Below are positions 1-6,264 of a stretch of 7,395 bases of DNA, piece by piece; position 1 is the stretch's first letter, and every line of letters begins with the position of its first letter. Source of the stretch: Planctomycetaceae bacterium (GTDB lineage Bacteria; Planctomycetota; Planctomycetia; Pirellulales; Pirellulaceae). The notes under the pieces are model-generated. The model ran no database searches and was not told the origin of the DNA. It saw only the letters and a program-made list of their open reading frames with translations. The DNA is taken from the NCBI GenBank assembly GCA_022614795.1, contig JAKEHX010000152.1, positions 1-7,395 of the forward strand. Reading direction: 5' to 3'. The position numbers and the translations under genes are program-made.

Positions 1-46
1 CTTTTTCGGCGGGCTTTTTGGCGTCGGCAGGTTTGGATTTGGCCAT
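1..46 (-). CDS. N-terminus of a gene running off the left edge (unknown product)
   Basis: Read on the minus strand from the ATG at 46-44, the frame gives MAKSKPADAKKPAEK and continues past the window edge. The short Lys/Ala/Pro-rich start would suit a flexible basic N-terminal tail, but 15 residues are too few to name a family. There is no clear Shine-Dalgarno sequence, and a palindromic repeat begins only 7 bases upstream (53-125), so the leader is very short or the repeat is transcribed. An in-frame TTG two codons upstream is an alternative start. That this is a real gene is an inference from the plausible N-terminal composition and the repeat stopping just before it. Confidence 0.5.
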   Translation of the reverse strand, partial: MAKSKPADAKKPAEK

Positions 47-52
47 ATGCAA

Positions 53-125
53 GTGGGGCAGGTTTTCAACCTGCCAGAAAATGCTGGTGCAATTCTTCAA
101 AGCGGCAGGTAGCAACCTGCCGCAC
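53..125. repeat. REP-like composite palindrome (GGCAGGTT family)
   Basis: Two local hairpins are visible: GGCAGGTT/AACCTGCC at 57-64 and 68-75 (3-nt loop), and GCGGCAGGT/ACCTGCCGC at 102-110 and 115-123 (4-nt loop). The outermost arms also pair with each other: 53-64 with 114-125, 12 positions with one mismatch. The element can therefore form two small hairpins or one long stem enclosing about 50 nt, as in REP/BIME-type elements. Similar repeats are common between genes in large planctomycete genomes (recalled, not searched). Confidence 0.7.
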
Positions 126-206
126 AACTTCAGTAGTTCGCTCGTCACCCGCAATATATCGGAACCCGCCGAAGGCAGATACTTTGATTCGCGGCACCCT
201 GACCGC

Positions 207-259
207 GGAACGCCACGGTGGGCTTTCCCTACAGGCGGCCAGGAACGCGTTCCCTACAG
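207..259. repeat. Second REP-like palindrome (GGAACGC / TTCCCTACAG)
   Basis: GGAACGC at 207-213 pairs with GCGTTCC at 247-253. The right arm also lies inside a perfect 12-bp palindrome, GGAACGCGTTCC (242-253). CCAC/GTGG at 213-216 and 218-221 forms a further small hairpin. TTCCCTACAG occurs twice as a direct repeat (225-234 and 250-259). This is the same 'local hairpin plus outer pairing' design as the element at 53-125, with unrelated sequence. It lies about 100 bp upstream of the threonine synthase start. Confidence 0.55.
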
Positions 260-355
260 CCGGCCCTTCTCCCTTGCCCGATTTTCCTGCCAGCCATAGA
301 CTTACTGCCCGCCCTCCAGTGTTCACAAATCCCGTCCCCATAAGGGTTTCCGCCC

Positions 356-1756
356 GTGGCCCTGGCGCCCTTTGCCTTCCAGCGCTGCATCCGCCCGGCA
401 TGCGGCACGACGTGCGGGCCCGAGGAAGTGCGGACGGCCTGCCCGAAGTGCGGCGACCTGCTCGATGTGCTCTACGACTGGGACCGGGCCAGGCCCCCCA
501 AATCGCTCCGCTACTTCGAGCAAATGTGGAGCCGCCGCCACGAGCCCCTGCGGCTGTCGGGCATATATCGTTTTCATGAGCTGCTGCCATTCGCCACCGC
601 CGACAGCGTGGTTACGGTCGGCGAAGGGCAGACATTGCTCCAGCAAAGCGACCCGGTCGGCCAGTTCATCGGACTCAAGGGCGGTCGCCTTTATTTGCAA
701 TACGAGGGGCTCAACCCCTCGGGTTCGTTCAAAGACAACGGCATGTCGGCGGCCTTTACGCACGCCCGTGCGATCGGCGCCAAGCGAGCCGCCTGTGCCT
801 CGACGGGAAATACCAGTGCGTCGCTGGCCATGTATTGTGCGGCGACCCGCTTGATGAAGGCGGTCATCTTCATCGGCTCGGGCAAGATCAGCTACGGCAA
901 GCTTTCGCAGGCCCTCGACTTCGGGGCCCTGACGATCCAGATCGCTGGCGACTTCGACGACGCGATGGTCCGCGTGCAGGAGGTCTGCCGCGACCTGGGC
1001 ATGTACCTGGTGAACAGCGTCAACCCGTTCCGGCTCGAAGGGCAGAAGTCGATCATGTTCCGGGTGCTGGAGGCCCTCCACTGGGAAGTGCCCGATTGGA
1101 TCGTCGTCCCCGGCGGCAACCTGGGCAACTCGAGCGCCTTCGGCAAGGCCTTCGTTGAGTTGAAGCTGCTGGGACTGATCGACCGCCTGCCGCGATTGGC
1201 CGTGATTAACGCCGCCGGAGCCGACACGCTGTTTGAGCTGTACGAGAAGCGGGGCCTGCGCTGGAACGCCGGCCGGCCCGACACGAGCATCGTCGATCGC
1301 TACTACGCCGAACTCGACCAGTCCGGCCGCAAAGCCTCCACCATCGCCAGCGCCATCGAAATCAACCGGCCGGTGAACCTCAACAAGTGCCTGCGGGCGC
1401 TGGAAGACATGAATGGCGTCGTGCGCCAAGTCACCGACCAGGAAATCCTGGATGCCAAAGCCAAGATCGCCGCCGGGGGCTTCGGCTGCGAACCGGCCAG
1501 CGCCGCCAGCGTGGCCGGTGCGCGGCTCCTTTGCGATCAGGGGATCATCGGCCCGGACGAGCGCGTCGTCTGCATCCTCACGGGTCACCAGCTCAAGGAC
1601 CCGACTGCCACGGTCGCCTATCACACGACCGACCAGGAGCAGTTCAACAAAGTGCTCGGCAGCCGCGGCGTGCGCCGCGCATCGTTTGCCAACCGGGCGG
1701 TCGCCTTGCCCAACGACCTGGGCGAGATCGTGAAGGCGATTCAGCTCTATTCCTAG
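356..1756 (+). CDS. thrC: Threonine synthase (PLP-dependent)
   Basis: Threonine synthase converts O-phospho-L-homoserine and water to L-threonine and phosphate, the last step of threonine synthesis, in the cytoplasm. The 466-residue protein opens with a zinc-ribbon-like segment (C11-x4-C16 and C29-P-K-C32), then a fold-type II PLP-enzyme core. The PLP lysine is K126 in NPSGSFKDNGM (120-130). S149-TGNTS (149-154) and the glycine-rich GGNLGNSSA (253-261) fit the substrate/cofactor phosphate-binding loops. The start is GTG: an in-frame TAA at 341-343 precedes it, no ATG lies before the zinc-ribbon cysteines, and AAGGG at 342-346 serves as a modest ribosome binding site 9 nt upstream. The gene seems monocistronic, without hom or thrB neighbours in view. 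A 27-bp inverted repeat begins 12 bp after the stop. Identity rests on motifs and strong recalled similarity to planctomycete threonine synthases. Confidence 0.95.
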   Translation: MALAPFAFQRCIRPACGTTCGPEEVRTACPKCGDLLDVLYDWDRARPPKSLRYFEQMWSRRHEPLRLSGIYRFHELLPFATADSVVTVGEGQTLLQQSDPVGQFIGLKGGRLYLQYEGLNPSGSFKDNGMSAAFTHARAIGAKRAACASTGNTSASLAMYCAATRLMKAVIFIGSGKISYGKLSQALDFGALTIQIAGDFDDAMVRVQEVCRDLGMYLVNSVNPFRLEGQKSIMFRVLEALHWEVPDWIVVPGGNLGNSSAFGKAFVELKLLGLIDRLPRLAVINAAGADTLFELYEKRGLRWNAGRPDTSIVDRYYAELDQSGRKASTIASAIEINRPVNLNKCLRALEDMNGVVRQVTDQEILDAKAKIAAGGFGCEPASAASVAGARLLCDQGIIGPDERVVCILTGHQLKDPTATVAYHTTDQEQFNKVLGSRGVRRASFANRAVALPNDLGEIVKAIQLYS

Positions 1757-1768
1757 CTGGGCGCGCCT

Positions 1769-1848
1769 CGTTTAACCCGCAGCCGGAGGCGCAGGTTCGC
1801 GGCGGCACAAACGTCGAATCGCCTGCGCCTCCGGCTGCGGGTTAAACG
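1769..1848. repeat. Perfect 27-bp inverted repeat
   Basis: Arms at 1769-1795 and 1822-1848 are perfect reverse complements over 27 bp, separated by 26 bp that can pair further (TTCG 1796-1799 with CGAA 1815-1818). The arms begin and end with GTTTAAC-like sequence and carry a GC-rich core (CAGCCGGAGGCGCAGG). The element starts 12 bp after the threonine synthase stop. As RNA it would be a very stable hairpin that could block 3' decay or help end transcription, but there is no T tract after it, so it is not a classical intrinsic terminator. I recall this sequence type as a frequent planctomycete intergenic repeat. Confidence 0.85.
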
Positions 1849-1953
1849 TGCTTAATTAGCGCCGGCACGACCAACGGCCTTTAACTTTCCGCGCGCCCAG
1901 CGGGCAAGTACAGTAAGCAGCGGTCACCGAAAGGCATTCTGAGGAGACTTCCC

Positions 1954-3762
1954 ATGTTCGGCCACTGTTTACTGCGGCGCAGCGCGTGCGCCTTGTTCTT
2001 GTTCGTTATGAGTTGGCGTGGCCTGACGGCCGCGGAGCCGGAGATTCGTATCGATACGCCCATGCCTCCGCCGGGCTGGGCGCTTTTGGAGCGAGAACTG
2101 TTGCGGGCCAATGCCGCGGCGTGCCGCGAATTTTTCGACAAGTATTTCGACGAGCGGGGGTTTCTGTTGTGCGTTGAGCGGTGGGGTGGCGACGACGGGC
2201 CGGACGACGCGATCGAGAACTGCAACGATTGGCCGCTGCTCTATGCACTGGGCGGGTCCGACCAGGTGCGGCGGATGTACGAGCGGGCCTGGGAGGGGCA
2301 CCTGCGGCAGTACACGCTGGCCAAGACGACCGACGTGCCGCTGGCCCGCGACGGCATGTTCTATAAGGAGTTCCACACGCAGTTTGATTGGATGCACCTG
2401 GGCGAAGAGCTGACGGTCTTCAACGTCATGGGCCTGGGGGGCCTCGATGCCGCCAACCAGCAGCGGGTGCGGCGGTTTGCGGGCCTGTATATGAACGAAG
2501 ACCCGCAGGCCCCTAACTATGACCCCCAGCACAAGATCATCCGCAGCATGTTCAACGGCAGCCGCGGGCCGCTGCTCCGCAAGGCGACGGCGCTCGATTG
2601 GGCGGGCGATCCGATCGAGGTCGAACATCGCTTCAAGCCCGGGCACGGCGAGCGGACCTACCAGGAGATGCTCGACCATTTCCGCGACTACACCGACATC
2701 GTCGGCGACCTGCCGCAGAACCTGCGGGCGACGACGCTGGCCTTCAACGCCTTCGCGCTGACCGGCGACGAAAAATACAAGCGGTGGATTCTGGAATACG
2801 TCGATGCCTGGTGCGAGCGGGCCGCGGCCAACGGCGGCATCATGCCCTCGAACGTCGGCCTCGACGGCCAAATCGGCAGCGCCACCGGCGGCAAATGGTA
2901 CGGCGGCACGTACGGCTGGGGGTTTTCGGTCAAGGTGCCGCAGACCGGCGAGATTGCCCATCGCAACCGGACGATGTACGGCTTTGCGGGGCTGGCAAAC
3001 GCGTACTTGTTGACCGGCGACGACCGCTACCTGGCGACGTGGCGCAAGCAGATGGACGCGATCAACGCCCAGCGGCGGAGGCAAGGTGATCGGTGGATGT
3101 ATCCGCGAATGTACGGCGATCAGGGGTGGTACGACTGGCACCCGCAGCCATATGCCGAGAACGCGCTGGAGCTTTATGCACTTTCGCTGCGGCCCGACGA
3201 CCGAGTCCGCGTGCCGGCCAGCGGCTGGCTCGATTTTCTGAGCGGCACTCGCCCTGATTATCCCGAATCGGCGCTCCAGCGCGATTTGGCCCGGATTCGC
3301 CAGCGAGTCGCGGCCATGCGGGAAGATCCGACCACGCCCGACACGCGTCTGGCCGACGATCCGATGAAGTTCAATCCGTGCAGTGTCGCGTCGCTCTTGG
3401 AATTGACGCTGGGCGGCGTGCATCCGGGCGTGGGCGGAAACGTGCTGATCGCGCAGCTACGATATTTTGATCCCCAGCGGCGACGGGCCGGTCTGCCCGA
3501 GGATGTGGCGGCGCTGGTCGAGCGACTGACGGCCGACGAGACGACAGTGATGCTTGTGAACGTCAATCAGATCGAACCGCGGACGGTCGTGATGCAGGGC
3601 GGGGCTTATGGCGAGCACAAAATCGCCGCGGTGAAGATTGGCGACAAGGAAACCGCGATCGGCCAGCGGGCGGTGAAGATCGCCCTCGCACCGGGTGCCG
3701 GGGCGAAGCTCACGCTCCAGATGCGGCGGTTTCGCGATCCGCCCACGCTCGATGCTCCCTGA
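1954..3762 (+). CDS. Secreted protein of unknown function, (alpha/alpha) toroid-like
   Basis: 602 residues. The start is firm: GAGGAG at 1941-1946 lies 7 nt before the ATG. Residues 1-27 look like a Sec signal peptide (basic RR at 8-9, hydrophobic ACALFLFVM at 11-19, likely cleavage after LTAA), so the mature protein is exported. The body is helix-rich, with recurring pairs such as TGDEKYKRW (270-278) and TGDDRYLATW (354-363) spaced 84 residues apart, as in six-hairpin toroids of polysaccharide lyases and glycoside hydrolases. Conserved-looking Trp, His and acidic clusters occur (WGGDDGPDDA near 77-86, DGMFYKEFHTQFDWMHLGEE near 134-153). About the last 75 residues look like a small beta domain. 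I recall a widespread planctomycete family with this sequence but no function; carbohydrate processing is a guess. TAcAgT at 1909-1914 is a weak -10 candidate. The gene ends 70 bp from the convergent TPR gene. Confidence 0.85.
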   Translation: MFGHCLLRRSACALFLFVMSWRGLTAAEPEIRIDTPMPPPGWALLERELLRANAAACREFFDKYFDERGFLLCVERWGGDDGPDDAIENCNDWPLLYALGGSDQVRRMYERAWEGHLRQYTLAKTTDVPLARDGMFYKEFHTQFDWMHLGEELTVFNVMGLGGLDAANQQRVRRFAGLYMNEDPQAPNYDPQHKIIRSMFNGSRGPLLRKATALDWAGDPIEVEHRFKPGHGERTYQEMLDHFRDYTDIVGDLPQNLRATTLAFNAFALTGDEKYKRWILEYVDAWCERAAANGGIMPSNVGLDGQIGSATGGKWYGGTYGWGFSVKVPQTGEIAHRNRTMYGFAGLANAYLLTGDDRYLATWRKQMDAINAQRRRQGDRWMYPRMYGDQGWYDWHPQPYAENALELYALSLRPDDRVRVPASGWLDFLSGTRPDYPESALQRDLARIRQRVAAMREDPTTPDTRLADDPMKFNPCSVASLLELTLGGVHPGVGGNVLIAQLRYFDPQRRRAGLPEDVAALVERLTADETTVMLVNVNQIEPRTVVMQGGAYGEHKIAAVKIGDKETAIGQRAVKIALAPGAGAKLTLQMRRFRDPPTLDAP

Positions 3763-3763
3763 C

Positions 3764-3824
3764 CTTAGCCGGGAGCAAACTTGCTCCCGGAGCAACTCCG
3801 GGACCAGGTTTGGTCCCGGCTAAG
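3764..3824. repeat. Nested cruciform palindrome between convergent genes
   Basis: Outer arms CTTAGCCGGGA (3764-3774) and TCCCGGCTAAG (3814-3824) are perfect complements. Inside, CCGGGAGCAA/TTGCTCCCGG (3769-3778 and 3781-3790) and CCGGGACCA/TGGTCCCGG (3798-3806 and 3811-3819) form two local hairpins, with GGAG/CTCC (3789-3792 and 3796-3799) between them. The element starts 1 bp after the stop of the 1954-3762 gene and ends 8 bp before the stop of the minus-strand TPR gene, so both transcripts would end in it. It is well placed to act in both directions as a terminator or 3'-end stabiliser, though T tracts are missing on both sides. Confidence 0.8.
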
Positions 3825-3832
3825 ATCATGAG

Positions 3833-5494
3833 TTACCTCCCCGACTGGCAAAAGCACGACGACGTGATCTTGATGTCGGCATCGCGCCAGGCTTCGGCGA
3901 AGCGGGCGTCGAGCGGCTCCGCTTCGGCATGTTTGCCCTGATCGTGCAGGCTCTTGGCCAGGCCAAACAAGGCCCAGCCGTCGTTGGGCAAGCGCGCCAG
4001 GCTCGCGCGATAGACCTTCTCGGCATCGGCGGGGCGTCCAACAGTCAACAGGTTCGCACCAAGCGCGTGGCGGATCGGGTGAATCCAGTCCGGCGGCTCG
4101 GAATAGCGGAGCGCATCTTCACATCGCACCGCTCCGCGCAGCCGGGCAAGGCCCATGTCGATCGCTCCTTCGCGGACGAGGATCTCGCCTGCCAGCAAAT
4201 GCTCGGCGACATCGAGCACGGCAAATCCCTTGTTGTTGCCAACGACCGCTTCTTCCTTCACGAGCTTGCGGGCGGCGAGAAACGCGGTTTGTTCCTGGCG
4301 GGCTTTGGCGGCGTTGCCTTGTGCTGAGTAGGCGATGCCGCGCGCCGCATGTCGCAAGCTCCGCGAGATCGGCAGATATTCGGGCGGTTCGGGCGAGGCC
4401 AACACCTCCTCCCACCGGCCGAAGCGGACGAGCACCTCCAGCGGCATTGCTGCGAAGCCGTCGGCGATGAGGGCGTTCTCCTTGATCCACTCCGGCGGAA
4501 TGCCCGCAGCCATGTCATGGATCGAGGCAATGGCCAGCTTGCTCTGCCCGCTCATCATGGCCGCGTAGGCCCGCATGTGGTGGTTGTGGGCCATGTAGAT
4601 GCGGTAGAAATCCTGTTTGGGCGACTGCTGCCGATACTGGCGGTCCGATTCGATGGCCTTCGTGTTGGCCTCGATCGCCATGGCCCAGCGGCCCAGACGC
4701 ACGTCGATGTGCGACGGCATGTGGACCAGATGCCCCAGGCCGGGCTGGAGATTCCGCAATCGATCGGCCGGGGCGGCTGCCTTCTCGGGATGCGGTGAAG
4801 CTTCGACCGCGTGGATATACAGGTGCAGGCCCAGCGGATGATTGGGATTCTGCGTCAGCACCGCTTCCAGCGTGGAGACGACTTCGTCGGTGCCCGGTTG
4901 CGGCTCACTGGTCGGCAGCCACAGGTCCCATGGCCGCAGGTCCATCAGCGACTCGGCGAATAGTGCCCCGATATCCGCGTCCGTCGGATTCGCTTTCCAC
5001 ACCTTCCGCATCGCGTCGGCATAGGCCTGGTCGAGCGGCTTGCGGTCATCGGGCTGCACCTGGGCATAGCGCTGGCCAAGCGCCTCGATCAGTTGCCGTT
5101 CGACTTCCGTCGCATTGGCAGCCGTGGCCCGCGCTTTGGCCAGTGCATCCCACGCGGCTTTGGCGCGCGGCGGCGGAACAACCGGATTATTGATGTGCGG
5201 TCCATTAGCAATCGAGATTCCCCACCAGGCCATCGCGCAGTCGGGATCGACACGGGCGGCTTGTTCGAATGCCCGGATCGCTTCGTCGTGGTTGAAGGCA
5301 AAGAGGAAAACGAGGCCCTGGTTGAACCACTGCTGCGCCTCGGGCGATTTCGTGATGACCTCGCGCGTGTGCGATCCGAGTCCCGCGAATCGAGGCGGCG
5401 CGACGGCCGCGGGTTCGTCGGCTGCGAGCCGACTGGGTCCGGCGGCGCCTAAGAACATGGAAACGACGACCCAACTACTCAACTGCCAATTCAT
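3833..5494 (-). CDS. Exported tetratricopeptide-repeat protein with histidine motifs
   Basis: 553 residues from the ATG at 5494-5492, chosen because AAGGAG lies 6 nt upstream and a signal peptide follows at once (hydrophobic WVVVSMFLGAAG at 8-19, likely cleavage near LAA at 23-25). An in-frame ATG at 5551 would put 19 hydrophilic residues before the signal peptide and is unlikely. A TPR unit lies near 53-86 (NQGLVFLFAFNHDEAIRAFE, then DPDCAMAWWGIS), with more TPR-like helices near 477-540. Between them are HLYIHAVEAS (224-233), GHLVHMPSHIDVR (254-266) and AHNHHM (302-307). I recall HAVEAS and HMPSHI as signatures of a broad bacterial family annotated only as TPR protein; no reaction is known to me. 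The repeated histidines suggest metal or ligand binding (inference). The gene stands alone, and a REP element lies upstream. Confidence 0.88.
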   Translation of the reverse strand: MNWQLSSWVVVSMFLGAAGPSRLAADEPAAVAPPRFAGLGSHTREVITKSPEAQQWFNQGLVFLFAFNHDEAIRAFEQAARVDPDCAMAWWGISIANGPHINNPVVPPPRAKAAWDALAKARATAANATEVERQLIEALGQRYAQVQPDDRKPLDQAYADAMRKVWKANPTDADIGALFAESLMDLRPWDLWLPTSEPQPGTDEVVSTLEAVLTQNPNHPLGLHLYIHAVEASPHPEKAAAPADRLRNLQPGLGHLVHMPSHIDVRLGRWAMAIEANTKAIESDRQYRQQSPKQDFYRIYMAHNHHMRAYAAMMSGQSKLAIASIHDMAAGIPPEWIKENALIADGFAAMPLEVLVRFGRWEEVLASPEPPEYLPISRSLRHAARGIAYSAQGNAAKARQEQTAFLAARKLVKEEAVVGNNKGFAVLDVAEHLLAGEILVREGAIDMGLARLRGAVRCEDALRYSEPPDWIHPIRHALGANLLTVGRPADAEKVYRASLARLPNDGWALFGLAKSLHDQGKHAEAEPLDARFAEAWRDADIKITSSCFCQSGR

Positions 5495-5500
5495 TCCAGG

Positions 5501-5506
5501 CTCCTT
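5501..5506 (-). promoter_or_regulatory. Ribosome binding site deciding the TPR gene start
   Basis: On the minus strand AAGGAG sits 6 nt before the ATG at 5494-5492. It fixes the start 19 codons inside the longest open frame and lines up with the predicted signal peptide. Confidence 0.8.
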
Positions 5507-5574
5507 GCGCTCTATACGGTTGATATCGTTGCCGCTAGCAGACTCGGCCAAATTTCTCGATTCGCCAAATGATT

Positions 5575-5713
5575 TGGAGTGCGGCGACTTGTCGCCGCTT
5601 TGAGATATTGTGCGCTTGACGGCAGTGCATCCAAGATTCCCAAAAGCGGCGACCTCAAGTCGGCGCTTCCTTTTGGAGCGAGACGCAGGAAACCGACAGG
5701 TCGCCGCACTCCA
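5575..5713. repeat. Composite REP element with three palindromic units
   Basis: The outer arms TGGAGTGCGGCGAC (5575-5588) and GTCGCCGCACTCCA (5700-5713) are perfect 14-bp complements enclosing 111 bp. The left arm also belongs to a local hairpin, GCGGCGAC/GTCGCCGC (5581-5588 and 5591-5598). A third unit inside, AAGCGGCGAC/GTCGGCGCTT (5644-5653 and 5659-5668), pairs with one mismatch. Just left, CCAAAT-G-ATTTGG (5565-5577) is a small perfect palindrome, and GCCAAAT is repeated 17 bp apart (5547-5553 and 5564-5570). The architecture matches BIME-like clusters of REPs. It lies 81 bp upstream of the TPR start. An apparent 65-codon minus-strand ORF across it is a by-product of the repeat. Confidence 0.8.
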
Positions 5714-5777
5714 GAGCCCGCGAGCGAATGTTAGGGGAGCCCTGTGAAACCGGCCAGATTGTCGTTGCCGTTTGGAA

Positions 5778-5828
5778 CGCTAAGCCCGGGTTGCACGTTT
5801 GTAACTTGACTCAGCGCCGGGCGTAGCG
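5778..5828. repeat. Long imperfect hairpin (CGCTA-A-GCCCGG)
   Basis: CGCTA-A-GCCCGG (5778-5789) pairs with CCGGGC-G-TAGCG (5817-5828): 11 base pairs with a single A.G mismatch and a 27-nt loop. TTGCCG (5765-5770) can also pair with CGGCAA (5827-5832), partly competing with the base of the stem. It may be another intergenic repeat family or the stem of a small RNA; no T tract follows to mark a transcript end. Confidence 0.5.
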
Positions 5829-6004
5829 GCAAACACGTCAGTCGTTCCTAAGTCTTTTACAGTCAATACCTTATATAGAAATTACAGACCCTCTTTTGCA
5901 TGGATCCAGCCCCAAGCGAACAAGAACCCGACTGGACAACGCTCGAAGATGGGGTAGGGTTTTGGGCACTTCCCGGCATAGTTATCCCATAGCACCCATT
6001 GCAC

Positions 6005-6022
6005 TTAAATTGTGCAATTTAA
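6005..6022. promoter_or_regulatory. Palindromic operator candidate upstream of the Cys-rich gene
   Basis: TTAAATTG-TG-CAATTTAA is an 18-bp site with perfect 8-bp half-sites, in AT-rich sequence that contrasts with the GC-rich surroundings. An overlapping inverted repeat, ATTGCAC-N7-GTGCAAT (5998-6004 and 6012-6018), shares its centre region. The site ends 9 bp before the -35 candidate, a position usual for an activator or an upstream repressor site. I do not recognise the consensus of a known regulator. Confidence 0.45.
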
Positions 6023-6031
6023 CAGGTCCGC

Positions 6032-6059
6032 TTGACAGCGGCACTTCTGTTGCTAGGTT
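6032..6059 (+). promoter_or_regulatory. Sigma70-like promoter for the Cys-rich protein gene
   Basis: TTGACA at 6032-6037 is a perfect -35 match, followed after 16 bp by TAGGTT (6054-6059), which keeps the conserved TA...T of a -10 box. Transcription would start near 6066 and leave a leader of about 200 nt before the ATG at 6265. It is the only clear -35 consensus in the window placed before a gene. Confidence 0.5.
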
Positions 6060-6072
6060 AACGGCCTAACCT
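6055..6072. promoter_or_regulatory. Inverted repeat over the -10 and start region
   Basis: AGGTTA (6055-6060) and TAACCT (6067-6072) are perfect 6-bp half-sites with a 6-bp spacer, overlapping the proposed -10 box and transcription start. That position suits a repressor site, but 6-bp arms can arise by chance. Confidence 0.3.
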
Positions 6073-6264
6073 GCGTGTCCCTCAGATTCTTCGCAAACGG
6101 CAAAGCTTACCAACAGGGGCTGCCGATGCGAGTGATGCCGGTGCTCGCAGGGTCGTAAGTCGCATCCATTGTGCTCGGCCGTCGGGCGGTTGGATGAGGC
6201 GTAGTTGACGGCATCTTGAGTGGTTTCAACTTACGGTACCTGTTAGTAACTGGAGGATTCTAGG
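6066..6264 (+). promoter_or_regulatory. Long, possibly structured 5' leader of the Cys-rich gene
   Basis: The leader contains competing pairings. GATGCGA (6125-6131) can pair with TCGCATC (6160-6166), while the overlapping TGCGAG (6127-6132) can pair with CTCGCA (6144-6149), so the two stems exclude each other. GCCGTC (6178-6183) pairs with GACGGC (6207-6212), and TTAC/GTAA (6231-6234 and 6246-6249) lies just before the GGAGG ribosome binding site at 6252-6256. I recognise no known riboswitch class. A regulatory leader is possible but unproven. Confidence 0.35.

Larger units (their letters stand above)
47..355. other. Intergenic gap between divergent genes
   Basis: This 309-bp stretch separates the minus-strand gene at the left edge from threonine synthase. 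It holds two palindromic repeat elements (53-125 and about 207-259). The rest, including 126-200 and 260-340, shows no convincing promoter consensus, RNA gene or coding frame. Open frames on both strands here lack ribosome binding sites and run through the repeats, so I treat them as spurious. Confidence 0.6.
5495..6264. other. 770-bp intergenic region between divergent genes
   Basis: The region contains, in order: the upstream region of the TPR gene, a composite REP element (5575-5713), a long imperfect hairpin (5778-5828), a more AT-rich stretch (about 5840-6030) with a palindrome at 6005-6022, a promoter candidate (6032-6059), and the leader of the Cys-rich gene. Between 5829 and 5997 I see nothing firm. 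TATATAG at 5872-5878 resembles a -10 box but lacks a matching -35, and a 30-codon ORF from 5900 has no ribosome binding site. Confidence 0.6.

Noticed and set aside
18..299. 93-codon plus-strand ORF in the left gap
   Set aside because: It crosses both palindromic elements, has no ribosome binding site and no recognisable protein features.
323..1624. 433-codon open frame on the minus strand
   Set aside because: It lies opposite threonine synthase, whose catalytic motifs are intact; long antisense frames are expected in GC-rich genes and this one has low-complexity content.
1769..1848. CRISPR repeat or intrinsic terminator
   Set aside because: There is only one inverted pair and no array of spacers, and no T tract follows the stem.
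1969..3423. 484-codon open frame on the minus strand
   Set aside because: It is antisense to the secreted protein gene, which has a good ribosome binding site and a signal peptide; the antisense product is a compositionally biased shadow.
5495..5551. Longer N-terminus for the TPR protein (ATG at 5551)
   Set aside because: It would bury the signal peptide behind 19 polar residues, while the ATG at 5494 has AAGGAG at ideal spacing.
5512..5709. 65-codon minus-strand ORF
   Set aside because: It is made almost wholly of the composite REP element and has no other coding signs.
5900..5992. 30-codon ORF starting MDPAPSEQEPDW
   Set aside because: It has no Shine-Dalgarno sequence and no domain, and it sits in a region with other non-coding signals; the nearby TATATAG lacks a -35 partner.
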